Of a stretch of 64,000 nt of DNA, positions 13,128-25,004 are shown in pieces (the stretch's first letter is position 1; each line of letters begins with the position of its first letter). The notes below the pieces were generated by a model that made no database searches, was not told the DNA's origin, and was given only the letters and a program-made list of their open reading frames with translations. The DNA is taken from the NCBI GenBank assembly GCA_004154925.1, contig QJNS01000168.1, positions 62,001 to 126,000 of the forward strand. Direction: 5' to 3'. The DNA comes from Monosporascus cannonballus (Eukaryota > Ascomycota > Sordariomycetes > Xylariales). The translations under genes and the position numbers were made by a program.

Positions 13128-15133
13128 TTTATTATTTAAAAAGTCCTTCATTTGTGCGAACAAATGATTACAAACCGATTGAATTTCAAGAAAAGCTTAT
13201 TATTAGCCAACTTGAAGCGAAACATGCTTTATTTGTAAACTCTTTAAAGTATGGACGTTCAACGACTAGAAGATTATTAAAAAAATTAATAGTTTTACCA
13301 AGAGTAATCGGAGTCTTAAATTCTTTTTTAATTGTTCCGTTCTTAAGAACAATATATATATGATATAATTTGGCCTGACTAGAATTTTATTATTTATTAT
13401 TTATTTGTTTTGCATTAACTCTAGGGTTAGTATGAATTTATGGCTGCATCGTTCTTAGTATTTTTTTCAACTTTGCATTACTGTTGCTGCGAAGCAGCAG
13501 CATAAATAAATCTAGTAATAAGGTTAGCTTTTGTAATACTAGATCCAAATTATCAGGCGTTAAGCTTAGTACGACTTTTTTAAATTTTACAGGTACAGCC
13601 TTTAGTAACAGTTTTAGACGCTTTTATTCAACTAAAAAAAGTTGTTCTGTATATCCTTTAAAGAATGATGAGTTGAATTTAGATCAAGAAAACATTGATA
13701 ATAGCAATAAAGATTTAAATGTTGAAGATTTAAAAGCTTTACATTCTTTGTATACAAAGGATTTATTTAAAGATAGAATAGCTCCAGTAGTTCCTTTTGA
13801 TTCTAATTTAATTTTAGTTTCTTGTAATTTATCAGATGATAAAGAAAGATCAGAATTATTAAAAGAATGAGGATCAAAAGGTGGTATATATATTATTGAA
13901 TATATACATAATCCACTTATATATTATATAGGTAGAACTACTCTTTTTAAAAGAAGAATTAATAATCATATTAAAGCTGAAACTCATAGTAAGTTTCATG
14001 CTTTTTTAAAATTAGTTGGTTTAGAACACTTTAAGTTTTCTATAATAGAGATTTCTTCTCCTAGTGAACAAGGAATCCGAGAAAATTATTATCTTCAAAA
14101 ATTTTTACCTATATTGAATACAACTTTCTCTTCTTCTTTTTCTGAATCTGCTATTTATACGAGTTTAACTGAGAAAATAACTAGTTTAAAATCTACAACA
14201 TTAACACAAAAAAGTAATCAACCTATTCCTATTTATACATATACTTTGTGTAAAGATAAAGGAATAATCCCTACTTATGTTAAATATAATAGTATAAGTG
14301 AAGCAAGTAAAATGGAGAGAATTGCTTACGGAACTGTTTTATTGTTTAGAGATACTAATGTCCCATTTAGAGGTAAATTATACTTTACTAAGCCTATAAT
14401 AGATTTTAATTCTACATTAGACAAAGTTAATAATATACTAAAAGATGTTAAATTAATAAGCAAGATAGCTCAAAAAGTATGAGTGTATGACGCTAAAACA
14501 TTAGATTTAATAACAGGTAGTCCTTTCCAATCTAAACATCAAGCATCAAATATATTAGATATTAGCCGTAGTGTTATAAACTATTTTATAGATACTAAAA
14601 AACCTGAAGGAATTAAAGGGACTTATTTATTTAGTAGACCGTTAGAGGAGTCAGAAATAAAAAGTTTAAGAGAACTTTCAGAGGATATCAGAACAGGTAA
14701 TAAAGTAAAAGTATGAGCTTATGATGCTTTAACTTTGGATTTAATAAATAACGAGCCTTTTTCTAGTATATCAGATGCAGCTGATTATTTTAATGTTAAT
14801 TATAGAACGGTAAATCGTCATTTGGATACTAAACTTGCTACAAAACAAAATAAAATGAGTGTGTACTTTTTTAAAAAGGAAATTAATTCAAATTTAAAAA
14901 TGGAATTAATGAAGCACGTAGATAAATTTCATTATGCTCGTAGTGAAATTTGAGCATATAAATTAGATGAACAAGGTAAATTAAAATTATTACCCGATCA
15001 ACCCTTTAAGACTAAACGAGAAGCTATACGTGAATTACATATGCATAACACTGTAATAAATAAATACATAGATACAGGTCTAGAGTATAAAGGGTTACTT
15101 CTATATAGTACATCTCAAAATCACGATAATTAA
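13128..15133 (+). CDS. GIY-YIG homing endonuclease fused in frame to nad1 exon 1
   Basis: One frame runs from nad1 exon 1 to TAA 15131-15133, with TGA as Trp at several sites. Order: a hydrophobic linker, then NSFRRFYSTKK (13603-13635), which resembles a mitochondrial processing site, then GIYIIEYIHNPLIYYIGRTT (GIY-YIG, from 13884). The catalytic Arg lies soon after (RRINNHIK). C-terminal to it are about four repeats of roughly 60-70 residues beginning IYTYTL, VWVYDA, VWAYDA and IWAYKL, NUMOD1-like DNA-binding helices. Multiple repeats suggest an extended DNA contact. Confidence 0.87.
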
Positions 15134-15318
15134 ATAATGTTAAATTAGTCATTAGTTCCTTATTATAATTTTATATTAGCGTTCTAAGCCTTCCTTAATA
15201 TAGATTTATGCTTATTGAAGTATAAATTAATAAATGTAGTTTAAGACTAAAACATAGTCTGAACCAGCTCTAGAGAACTGGATGTAAAACATAAATAGTT
15301 TTACGGTAACAACATTTG
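13128..15318 (+). other. nad1: nad1 intron 1 (group I, mostly ORF)
   Basis: Splits a Trp codon (T|GA). Nearly all of it is coding; the RNA core is therefore squeezed into the 5' edge and the last about 185 nt, where AAGACTAAAACATAGTCTGA (15242-15261) looks like a P7/P8 segment. The subgroup cannot be told by eye. Ends on G 15318. Confidence 0.8.
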
Positions 15319-15566
15319 GAAGTGCTAATAGTAAATATGCTTTCTTAGGATCTCTTAGAAGTACTGCTCAATTAATTAGTTATGAATTAATATTAAGTTC
15401 TGCTTTATTATTAGTTATTATGTTAACAGGTAGTTTAAATCTAACTGTTAATGTAGAATCACAAAGAGCTGTTTGATTTGTATTACCATTATTACCTATA
15501 TTTATAATATTTTTTATAGGATCTATAGCAGAAACTAATAGACCTCCTTTTGATTTAGCTGAGGCT
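15319..15566 (+). CDS. nad1: nad1 exon 2
   Basis: Starts GA (end of the split Trp), then [27 protein letters not shown] conserved nad1 sequence, and ends RPPFDLAEA, the conserved loop before the ESELVSGF segment of exon 3. TGA Trp in RAVWFVL. Boundary T 15566 | G 21438. Confidence 0.95.
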
Positions 15567-15773
15567 ACTAATAAGATTTGGTCTCATTAAAGATCACAAA
15601 TTGCTGGAAACTCCTTCTCTAAAGATAGGACAATCAGCAGGGAAATTAACATATTATGTTAAAACCTTCAGAGACTAGATGTGATCATTTAATATAAGTA
15701 TTTATATTAGATAAGATATAGTCCAAATTTGTATGAAAATGCAAAATAATAAAAATTAAAATCATATTTAAAT

Positions 15774-16184
15774 ATGAACCCTACCATTTCTACCTTAGGT
15801 GGGAGTTACTTAGCTCCTACAGGTTATCTTTATGCGATACCTAGATTAAAGGTTTGTACGGCAGCTAGTTATAGATATTATTCTACTTTAAATTCAGATT
15901 CACAATCATCTGATCTACCTCCTATTCCTATTTTAACTTTGAATAATCTAAATAATGAAGATTGTATTAAATCTTCTAGAATATTATTAAAAGACCCAGG
16001 AGGTATTTATTCTTTTATTAATACAGTAAATGGTAATCAATATATCGGAAGCGCGAAAGATTTTTATTTAAGACTTAATGAACATCTGGAAAATAAGAAG
16101 TCTAATCTTGCTTTACAAAAAGCATTTGCTAAGTATGGCTTAGATCAATTTAAATTTTGTATTAAAGAAAAAAACATTTGCTAA
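15774..16184 (+). pseudogene. GIY-YIG endonuclease, fragment 1 of 4
   Basis: N-terminus with presequence-like SYRYYSTLNS, then GGIYSFINTVNGNQYIGSA (GIY-YIG) and AFAKYGLDQFKF. It then runs into unrelated frame and stops. Just past the break, bases 16174-16212 imperfectly repeat 16124-16160 (CATTTGCTAA-ATGGCTTA), a duplication at the insertion edge. The continuation of the protein is at 17813. Confidence 0.85.
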
Positions 16185-16299
16185 TATGGCTTATATCAAT
16201 TTAAGTTTTGTACTATAACCCTGAATTTATAGTGATGTACTTTACTTTGTAGTGTTGTTGCTGCTGCTGCTACAAATTGAATACATCATATACTTTTTT

Positions 16300-16362
16300 A
16301 AGAGTATAATTTTATGGAAATATAGGGAGCATTCAACCTCCAAACTCAGTTCGATTCTGGGA
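16300..16362 (+). pseudogene. trnW-derived sequence (copy in nad1 intron 2)
   Basis: Resembles trnW at 57386: AAGAGTATAATTTTATGG, then AGGGAGCATTCAACCTCC. The anticodon arm has an extra A (GCATTCAACC instead of GCTTCAACC), giving an 8-nt loop, and the 3' acceptor strand is lost. It is followed by a leader containing AATTCATCCTCTACGGAGG (about 16419), the same leader type as in front of nad6. Confidence 0.8.
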
Positions 16363-16458
16363 CTATCTGCTGCAGCGGCGGTGGTTTTTAGATAAAATCA
16401 CTATATAGAAGCAGGTGAATTCATCCTCTACGGAGGTAAATTTTTATATAAATAAACT

Positions 16459-17775
16459 ATGAAAGATAATAAATTAACAATTAGTACAAATGCAAGTTCT
16501 TCTATTGGATTTGAAGAATTTTCACTTTACACAAAATATACACCATTTTTGAGCAATCTTCAGGTTAAATATAGAGATATGTCAAATGAGGAGTTCAAGC
16601 AGTGGTTTGTAGGTTTTACTGATGCAGAAGGGTGTTTTCGAATTGGAATTAATAATAAAAATAAAGTTATTAGTTTTAATTTTGCTATTAATCTTCATAT
16701 CGATGATCGGGAGGTTTTGGAATTCATTAAAAATAAACTAAATTGCGGTAATGTGTTTACAAGCGAAAATGTTGCCACTTTTGTAGTTACAAATATTAGC
16801 GATATTCGGAATATATTAATTTCTATATTCGAAGAATTCCCCTTAAATGGTCAAAAGTATTTAGACTACTTAGCATTTAAAGAAGCAATTTATATAAAGT
16901 TAGATAATTTAAAGTCTGATAAATTGGACTTAATAACTCGAATAAAGTCTAATATGAATACCACAAGAGCGGAATTTGAATTCCCTTCCTCTCATACAAT
17001 AAGAATAACACCTTATTGATTATTAGGTTTTATTGAAGGAGATGGTTCTTTCTTTGTTAATGCTCAAATGCGTATCATACTCAGTATTACTGTTACTGCT
17101 GCTCAAGCACCTTTAATTAAGGCAATTAAATTGTTTTTAGATTCTTATTTGGTTGATGATGCTCATTTAAAAGCATCACCTCAGTATATGGAAATATTAA
17201 GTCAAAGAACTCATTTATATTTTAAAGGAAAAAGCACTGCTAATGCGAACTCTTCAATCATTCTTCATTTAGGGCAAGTAAATTATATAGTTGATAAATT
17301 TATACCTTTGCTCTCTAATCTTAGTTTTGCAACCAAGAAATATAAAGATTTTTTGGATTGGGGCTTCATAGCTTATTTAATTTCTACAGGAAAGCATAAT
17401 ACTAAAGCAGGTAAAGAATTGATTATAAAAATATGTAAAGGTATGAATAACTATCGTTTGTCTACATTTAAAGGTTTAAATAACCAACCAGTATTACCAA
17501 GTTTAATTAAGGAAGTATTAAGAACGGAAGATATTTATGTTAAAAACCATGAGGGGTTACGAATAAATTTTACTACTCGTACATTAGTAAAAGGACAACT
17601 ATTCTACATATTAGTTGAAGGTTCTAACGGTAAAATTCTAATTTTTAAAGATTCCAAAACTTGCGGAGATTACTTTGGGTTGAATTATCAGACTATAAAC
17701 GTTAAGTTGAATAAAGGAGTTTCAATAAAAGATTCAAATAATATTGAATTTAAGTTATATCGGAAACCTTTATAG
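16459..17775 (+). CDS. LAGLIDADG homing endonuclease inserted in GIY-YIG gene (copy 1)
   Basis: Intact protein of about 438 residues: motif 1 FVGFTDAEGCF (about 16603), motif 2 LLGFIEGDGSF (about 17023), then a C-terminal stretch of about 150 residues. TGA at 17017 is Trp. The start ATGAAAGATAAT is preceded by the trnW-leader module. Two relatives in the window share its architecture (18266 and 22001). The copy being uninterrupted suggests the most recent or still active of the three. Confidence 0.87.
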
Positions 17776-17812
17776 TAATCAATAGTGGAGGGTGAATATA
17801 TTCACCTTTGTC

Positions 17813-17985
17813 TTAGCTTGAATATTTCACATATGAAAATAAAATTATAAGTCATAAAGCTTTAACTGACCTAGAGACTAGTTATATCAACAAATTTAAT
17901 TTTGATACTCTTTATAATTTTAAAGCTACTGCTACAAGCTCTTTGGGCTATAAGCATACAGAAGAAGCAAGATTAAAGATGGTCT
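17813..17985 (+). pseudogene. GIY-YIG endonuclease, fragment 2 of 4
   Basis: Frame reading EYFTYENKIISHKALTDLET (from 17820) then SYINKFNFDTLYNFK and SSLGYKHTEEARLKM. This is the end of the GIY-YIG domain (glutamate-rich E-x-x-Y-I block) plus the start of the NUMOD3 motif. It continues fragment 1 and is continued by fragment 3 at about 19735. Confidence 0.82.
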
Positions 17986-18111
17986 TCACTCCGCCCTTTA
18001 GCTCAGTTGAACTTACTCGTTCTACTCTTTATCAACTACTACCACCAAAAATGTATAGTGATATACCGAGTTTGCGCCGGTCACGCTAATTGGGTATATT
18101 TATACTTTTTT

Positions 18112-18177
18112 AAGAGTATAGTTTAATGGAAATATAGGGAGCATTCAACCTCCAAATCCTCAGTTCGAATCTGAGAA
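18112..18177 (+). pseudogene. trnW-derived sequence (second copy in nad1 intron 2)
   Basis: AAGAGTATAGTTTAATGG, AGGGAGCATTCAACCTCC and TCAGTTCGAATCTGAG: D, anticodon and T arms of trnW with the same extra A as at 16300. The 3' acceptor strand is replaced by AAAGCCTGC. A leader variant AATTAATCCTTTATGAAGG follows at about 18223, then the ORF at 18266. Confidence 0.8.
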
Positions 18178-18265
18178 AGCCTGCTTCGCGATTTTAGACC
18201 AAATTGCAATAATGGAGTAGGTAATTAATCCTTTATGAAGGTAAACAGTTTTAATTTGAAAAAAC

Positions 18266-19606
18266 ATGAAAGATAATAAACATATAATTAGTACAAATAT
18301 AAGCTCTTCTATTTGACTTGAAGAATTTTCGCTTCACACAGAAAATACACCGTTTTCAAGCAATCTTCAAATTAAATTTAGAGGTATGTCGGATTCTGAA
18401 TTTATAGAATGATTTGTAGGTTTTATAGATGGTGAGGGATGTTTTTTTATAGACATTTCTAAGAAGAATACTATTAGTTTTTTATTAACTATTGGGGTTC
18501 ATATTGATGACCTCGGTACTTTAGAGTTTATTAAAAATAGATTGAATTGTGGTAATATTTATACAACTAATAAGCTTGGTACATTTAATGTGAAGAGAAT
18601 TAATGACATCCAAAATATTTTAATACCTTTATTTGATAAATTTCCTTTAAATGGTATAAAATACTTAGATTACTTGACATTTAAAGAAGCAATTGCTATA
18701 AAGTTTGATGAATCTTTATCAAACTCTGAAAAATTGCAATTAATAACTGACTTAAAAGATAGTATGAATACTAAAAGAGTAAATTTTAAAATGCCCTCGA
18801 CTCATACAATAAGAGTAACTCCCTATTGATTATTAGGGCTTATTGAAGGAGAGGGTTGTTTCTCCCTTGTTGATCTGAAAAATATAGGTATTTCCTTTAG
18901 TCTTGCTCTTACTTCTGTTCAAATCCCTTTAATTCATGCGATAAAAAATTTTTTAGATTCTTATGGTATAGAGGATGTTAATTTAAAAGCATCTCCTCAA
19001 TATCTAGAAATAATTAGTCAAAGAACTTCTATTTATGCTAAGGATAAAAGCACAACTAATGGTAAACCTGTAATTGAATTCCAGATTAGAGCAATTAGCT
19101 TTATAGTGGATACATTTATACCTTTGCTATCTGACCTTAGTTTTGGAACTAAAAAATATAAAGATTTCTTAGATTGAGCGTTTATTGCTTCTTTAATTTA
19201 TAAAGGTAAACATCTAACCGAAACCGGTAAAGAGCTAATACTTAAAATAAGTAAAAGAATGAATAAATATCGTTTATCTTCATTTAAACATCTAGATAGC
19301 GAAAATAAGGAAATATTTTCAAGCCTAATAAATGAAGTAAGAGATATGAAGGATATCTATGTAATAGATCAAGATGGATTACGGATAAACTCTTTAACAG
19401 GTTCACTTGTTAAATGACAACTTTTCTATATTTTAGCTGAAGAGGACGTTCCTCATGGAAAAATTCTTATATTTAAGGATTCCCAGTCATGTGCAGATTA
19501 CTTCAAGGTTGCACCACAAACTATCAATGTTAAGTTGAATAAAAGAGTAACAGTATTTGATTCAAATAAAGTAGGATTTAAGTTATCTCGGAGACTTCTA
19601 CGGTAA
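18266..19606 (+). CDS. LAGLIDADG homing endonuclease inserted in GIY-YIG gene (copy 2)
   Basis: Paralogue of the ORF at 16459: the start MKDNKHIISTN matches MKDNKLTISTN. Motif 1 is FVGFIDGEGCF (about 18414), motif 2 LLGLIEGEGCF (about 18831). TGA codons (for example 18318, 18409, 18827, 19176) must be read as Trp. Stop TAA 19604-19606. Bases near 19583-19620 repeat a short TTATCTCGGAGA segment directly after the stop, a local duplication at the insertion edge. Confidence 0.85.
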
Positions 19607-19719
19607 GTTATCTCGGAGATTTTTTTTTGGTAAGTAGGAGAGTGTGTGGGTGTGAGTGTGGTTTGACTTCTTAAGTAGCTATGCATCTTTTATCTTCTTT
19701 TTAATCTTTCGTTATCCCT

Positions 19720-19910
19720 CTTTTCCGTATTATAAAGATAAGAATAATCATCCTATGTTTGGTAAAACTCATACTAAAGAAGCACTAGCTTTAATTAGTA
19801 AGCCTGGTGAGTTAAATCCTATGTTCGGTAGAAATCATAGTGAAGCAACTAAAGCGGCTATGAGTGAAAAGAAGAATAAATATCTTTTAGGTGTAGGTCT
19901 TTACTTCCAC
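19720..19910 (+). pseudogene. GIY-YIG endonuclease, fragment 3 of 4
   Basis: Reads DKNNHPMFGKTHTKEALALI, then GELNPMFGRNHSEATKAAMS: two NUMOD3 motifs (N-P-M-F/Y-G-K/R-x-H), the DNA-binding part that follows a GIY-YIG domain. It continues fragment 2 (GYKHTEEARLKM). After about 19910 the sequence leaves the family and two copies of a roughly 25-nt unit (TTTAAATCTACTAGACC...) occur at 19944-19994. Confidence 0.82.
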
Positions 19911-20115
19911 CCTTTAACTTAATTGAGCTTATAACTTATTATTTAAATCTACTAGACCAACAAAAAGTTTAAATCTACTAGACCAACAAAAAGTTTATAG
20001 TGACATACAATAAGTAATTACTTAAAGTAAAGCTTAATTACTTTTCATTTCATTTCTATTTATTATCAAATCCTTATTTAGGGGATAGTGAATAGCCTAC
20101 ATAGTAATAAAAAAA

Positions 20116-21278
20116 ATGTTATACATATTAATAAGAGGTGTCAATTTAATAATGGATAGAGTAATCGCAGTACATTTAAGAATATGAAAGGAAGGGTCAC
20201 CTTTAGCTTGCACAGAGGAAACAGTTTTTAATAAGGATATAGCCGGTATATGTAAGAGGAGTTTACACTCTATTTCTTTATTGAGAACAAAGATATTTGA
20301 TTGTAATCCTATGTATGGTACACACTCTAGGCATATTCCTAAGACTAAAGGTATCAGATATACGAGTACTCAAGTATCACAAAAATGTGCTATTAATCCT
20401 TGATTTTTAACTGGTTTTTTGACGCTGAATCTAGTTTTATAATTGGACTATCTAAGGACAGTAAGCGAACAAATGGATGAATTGTTGCACTTGAATTTAC
20501 TGTATCTTTACATGAAAAGGAGCAAGTTCTTCTAGATGATATTCGAAATTTTTTTTTTTTTTTGGTAGGTACTATAAAAAAAGGAGGTAATAATCTAATT
20601 AAATATCAAGTTAGATCTATTACCGAATTAGCTATTGTAATAGCACATTTTGAGAAGTATCCCTTGATAACTCAAAAGTGAGCTGACTATCAATTATTTA
20701 AACAAGCTTTTGAAATAGTCAATCGTAAAGAGCATTTAAGTTTTAGTGGTTTAGAAAAAATAATAAGTTTAAAAGCATCAATTAATAAAGGGTTATCTGA
20801 TAAATTGAAAGAAGCATTCCCTAAGATTATCCCTATTCAAAGACCTTTGGTTAAATCACCATCAAATTTAGATCCTTATTGAATAGCAGGGTTTGTTAGT
20901 GGAGAAGGGTGTTTTTTTATTAATCTATGTAAAGCAAGCACAAAATTAGGGTTTTCTGCCTATTTAGTTTTTCAAATCACTCAGCATTCACGTGATGTAG
21001 AGTTAATGAAGAGCCTTATCTCTTTCTTCAATTGTGGTCGTTATGCTTTTCGTCCGAATAAGAACCATGGTGATTTTTTAGTGACTACCTTTTCTGATGT
21101 CAATGATAAGATCATACCGTTTTTTAAAAAATATAAGATTGCAGGAGTTAAGGAGAGAGATTTTTTAGATTTTTGTAAAGCATCTGATATTATTAAAGCC
21201 AAAGGTCATTTAACTCTTAAGGGGTTGAAGGAGATATCGGAATTAAAAGAAGGTATGAATCGTAAGAGAATGATTTAG
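20116..21278 (+). pseudogene. LAGLIDADG endonuclease inserted in GIY-YIG gene (frameshifted)
   Basis: Starts ATG 20116 behind a copy of the nad1 leader; the frame is open to NPWFLTGF (about 20397-20420). There one or more bases are lost inside motif 1 (TGF-FDAESSF is recovered only with a frameshift at about 20421). A T run near 20549-20564 gives a second likely slip. Downstream it is well kept: IAGFVSGEGCFF (about 20884) and HLTLKGLKEI. TGA Trp codons at 20400 and 20681. Stop TAG 21276-21278. Confidence 0.8.
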
Positions 21279-21419
21279 ATGACAATTTAATTTCAAAGTT
21301 TAAGAATAATGTAGAGTTAGCTAAACATTTGAATATTTCTAAGGTTACAGTAGGTAAGTATTTAAACTCCGGTCTTGTATATAATAAAACTTATAGGTTT
21401 AAACCTATACAAGCTTAGA
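21278..21419 (+). pseudogene. GIY-YIG endonuclease, fragment 4 of 4
   Basis: Reads LISKFKNNVELAKHLNIS, KVTVGKYLNSGL and [12 protein letters not shown], then TAG: a typical C-terminal NUMOD1 helix-turn-helix of intron GIY-YIG enzymes (compare the end of the ORF at 7539). It stands immediately after the LAGLIDADG pseudogene and just before exon 3. It is the C-terminus of the gene begun at 15774. Confidence 0.8.
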
Positions 21420-21438
21420 TATGGTTTTTATATTTTTG

Positions 21439-21981
21439 GAATCAGAATTAGTTAGTGGATTTATGACAGAACATGCTGCAGTTGTTTTTGTATTCTTTTT
21501 TTTAGCTGAATATGGTAGTATAGTATTAATGTGTATTTTAACTAGTTTATTATTTTTAGGTGGTTATTTAATATTAGATATTATTTACTTGCTAACTTAT
21601 TTAGATTTCATTATTTGAGAATTATTCGTTATAGACTGAATCCTTGTTTTAGACTATCTTGTTGAAGATATAATGAATACACCAGCTTTAGAAGGATTGA
21701 TATATGGTTTTAGTTTAGGATTAAAAAGTTCTTTAATGATTTTTACGTTTATCTGAGCGAGGGCCTCATTTCCTAGAATACGTTTTGACCAGCTAATGTC
21801 TTTCTGTTGAACAGTTTTATTACCAATAGTTTTTGCTTTTATAATCTTAATTCCTTGTATTTTATATAGTTTTGATATATTCCCTATTAATATTTCTTTA
21901 TTTACAACTCTTCCTTTAGTGTTAAAAGTAAATAAAGATTCAGTTAACAAGGATTTACTTTATACGAGGAAAAGAAGGTAA
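21439..21981 (+). CDS. nad1: nad1 exon 3 (C-terminal part)
   Basis: Begins [21 protein letters not shown], conserved nad1 sequence, then [20 protein letters not shown] and the C-terminus [12 protein letters not shown] with a basic tail ending RKRR, TAA 21979-21981. TGA Trp in WELF, DWIL, IWAR and CWTV. Forty-one bases near 21854-21894 are identical to 23336-23376, where a second nad1 tail follows an endonuclease gene. The C-terminal segment may be imported. Confidence 0.94.
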
Positions 21982-22000
21982 TGTTAGCACTGGCTCCGCC

Positions 22001-23389
22001 GTGCTAGAAAATTTTAGAAGAATGTCTGATTCGGAGTTTAATCAATGGTTTGCAGGTTTTGTAGATGCTGAAGGGTGTTTTTTAATAAGAATTTCAGATA
22101 AAGTCAGTACTTTACGTTTTACTATTGGGCTTCATATTGATGATTTAGATACTTTGGAATTTATTAAAAATAGATTAAATTGTGGTTATATTACTACAAG
22201 TGAAAAAACTGCAGTTTTTACTTTAATAAAAACTAGTGATATAAAGACTATATTAATTCCTTTGCTTGATAAATTTCCTTTAAATGGTGTAAAATACTTA
22301 GACTACTTAGCATTTAAAGAAGTATTGAATGTAAAATCTGATGATTCTTTATCAAAGTCTAAAAAACTCGAGTTAATTACTTCATTAAAAAATAACATGA
22401 ACACTAAAAGGGAAGATTTTGAAATGCCCTCAACTCACACTATAAGAATAACTCCTTATTGGTTATTAGGTTTTATTGAAGGAGAAGGTTCATTCTGTAT
22501 TGAACCTAAAGCAATGACTATCTCTTTCAAGCTTACTCTTACTGCCTCTCAAGTGTCTTTACTACATGCGATAAAAAATTTTTTAGATACTTATTCGATT
22601 GATGTTCATTTAGAATCATCTCCGAATTGTCTAGAAATAATTAGTAAATTATCTTCTTTATATGCTAAGGAAAAATCCACTGATAATGCTAAACCCTCGA
22701 TTGAATTAAGAATTGGGCAGATAAACTATATAGTTGATGTATTTATACCTATGCTAACTAATCTTAGTTTTGGTACTAAAAAATATCAAGATTTTCTAGA
22801 TTGACAGTTTATTGCTTCTTTAATTTATACTGGGAAACATCATACAGAGGCAGGTAAAGAACTAATATTTATTTTAAGTAAACGTATGAATGATTATCGT
22901 TTATCTACTTTTAACCATCTAGATAATGAACCTATGGAAATATCACCAAGTTTAATAGATAAAGTTTTAAACCTGGAAAATATTATTATTGAAGATCTAG
23001 ACGGATTACGTATAAATGCTTCAAACCGTACTCTAGTTAAAGGACAACTTTTTTACATACTGTCTGAAGGCTCTAATGGAGAAAATATGGTATTTAAAGA
23101 TTCTCTATCATGCGCAGATTATTTTAACACTACACCTAAAACTATTAATGAAAGATTGGCCAAAAGACTACCTATAAAATTAGCAGATAACTTGGAGTTT
23201 AAGTTATCTCGTAGACCTTTATATAAGAAGGAATGGGTAAGTTCTAATTCGAATATTACCCTTAAAAGTGAAGTAGTTAGTATGTCATTCTTAAATTGTT
23301 TAATAGCCGGTGTTTTTATTTCCAGCTTATTAGTACCTTGTATTTTATATAGTTTTGATATATTCCCTATTAATATAAATTTATTTTAA
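22001..23389 (+). CDS. LAGLIDADG endonuclease ending in a duplicate nad1 tail
   Basis: Third member of the family at 16459/18266: [11 protein letters not shown] (about 22051) and LLGFIEGEGSF (about 22464). TGA at 22802 is Trp. Start GTG 22001 or ATG 22022 (MSDSEFNQW). After the endonuclease body (about 23250) the frame continues SMSFLNCLIAG...[19 protein letters not shown], homologous to the last 35 residues of Nad1. So the enzyme is fused to the nad1 end it displaced. The upstream exon 3 supplies a complete nad1 end. Confidence 0.87.
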
Positions 23390-23522
23390 ATTTTATTTTT
23401 ATTAAGATATAGTAGAAAATTAATATGTAGTTTATTTTACATAGCATAATCATGTAATTGTTTACTTATGATGTAATTTTAGTTTAATTATATGGGAAGT
23501 TTTATTTTATTAAAGATAATAA
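23390..23522 (+). promoter_or_regulatory. nad4 leader; copied at 26062
   Basis: No gene. The stretch from 23453 (TGTAATTGTTTACTTA) to ATGGGAAGTTTT about 23500 recurs at 26062-26113 with few changes. In both places it ends in an ATG-TTA start (23523 and 26130). The duplicated leader now serves an endonuclease gene. Confidence 0.65.
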
Positions 23523-25004
23523 ATGTTATTATCATCTTTATTATTTATACCTATTATAGGGATATTTTTAATATCTAGCAATATGTCTTATGAGGATACA
23601 GAACTAAAAATAAGATCTTATAAAACAACAGCTTTTGTAACATCTATTATAAATTTAGTTATATCTTTAGTAATATTTATATTATTTGATTTTAGCAGTA
23701 ATCAATTTCAGTTTGTGCAAGAACATTATGATATGAATTTATTTGATATTTATTTAGGAGTAGATGGATTATCTATATATTTTGTATTATTAACAACGAT
23801 AATAATGCCTATAGCAATATTATCTAATTGAAATTCAATAACTGAAAATGTTAAATCATATTTAATAATAATGTTATTATTAGAAACATTGTTATTAGCA
23901 GTTTTTTTAGTATTAGATATTTTATTATTTTATATATTTTTTGAGTCAATTCTTCCTCCCCTGTTTTTATTATTAGGACTTTTTGGATCTTCAAACAAGG
24001 TTAGAGCTAGCTTTTATCTTTTCTTGTACACATTGTTCGGGTCTCTTTTTTTATTGTTATCCATTTTAGCTATGTCTTCTATAATGGGAACTACCGATAT
24101 GGAAGTGTTATCTAAGTCTAATTTTGATTATACTACACAAATTTTATTGTTTTGTGGTATTTTTTTTGCAATTGCAGTAAAAACTCCAGTATATGGATTA
24201 AACAGTTGATTACTAAAAGCTCACACAGAAGCGCCACTTAGCGGAAGTATAATCCTTGCTGCGATTGTATTAAAACTTGGTTTATATGGAATTATAAGAT
24301 TAATTTTACCTATTATTCCCCAAGCTTCTTTAGATTTAACTTATATAGTGTACGTTATTGGAGTTATTACAGTAATATATTCTAGTTTTAGTACACTTAG
24401 GACTTTAGATGTTAAAGAGATGATAGCTTATTCTTCTGTAGGTCACGCGGCTATTTATTTAATGGGTGTTTTCAGTAATACAATAGCAGGTGTTGAAGGT
24501 GCAATTGTCTTAGGGTTAGCACACGGATTTGTTTCTAGTGGACTATTTATATGTGCTGGAGGAGTCTTGTATGATAGATCAGGTACCCGTTCAATTGCTT
24601 ATTATAAAGGTATAACTCAAATGATGCCTTTATTTTCTATCTTGTTCTTTATCCTTTGCTTAGGTAATTGTGGTACTCCTCTTACATTAAATTTCATAGG
24701 GGAATTCTTATCTCTTTACGGTGCATTTGAAAGAATGCCTGTTTTGGGTGCTTTGGCTGCTTCTTCTATTGTTTTCTCAGCGGCATACAGTATTTACTTA
24801 TTTAATAGAGTTGCTTTCGGAGGAATATTTAGTAAATTCTTTGATGAGAGCTTTGTGGACTTAAGTAAAAGAGAATTCTTTATGATATTTATTTTAGTTT
24901 TCTTCACCATTATTCTTGGAGTTTACCCTAGCTTAATATTAGATGGTATACATTATGGTGTATCAACTTTAATTTATAGCTTTAACGAAGTGAGATGAGG
25001 TTAG
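23523..25004 (+). CDS. nad4: nad4 (NADH dehydrogenase subunit 4), complete, intronless
   Basis: 493-residue antiporter-like subunit of complex I with the expected motifs: DGLSIYFVLLTT, FFESILPP, SSNKVRASFYLFLYTLFGS, VKTPVYGLNSWLLKAHTEAP, GLAHGFVSSGLF and LGNCGTPLTLNFIGEF. TGA is Trp at the LSNW, NSW and final RWG positions. The first about 430 nt are AT-rich like native genes; from about 23950 (LPPLFLL) third positions carry more C/G. A second, AT-rich version of exactly this 3' part lies at 27356-30027. I read the gene as a chimera of a native 5' part and an acquired 3' part. Confidence 0.95.

Larger units (their letters stand above)
15567..21438 (+). other. nad1: nad1 intron 2, 5.9 kb group I intron with nested insertions
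   Basis: The complete core lies in the first 180 nt: TGCTGGAAAC about 15603, CAATCAGCAGGGAAAT about 15630, CCTTCAGAGACTAGATG about 15666 and GATATAGTCC about 15716. Everything after is ORF material. An ancestral GIY-YIG gene is cut into four pieces by three LAGLIDADG-bearing insertions (about 16190-17812, 17986-19720 and 19920-21277). Total length is several times that of an ordinary group I intron. The 3' end is G 21438 before GAATCAGAATTA. Confidence 0.86.
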
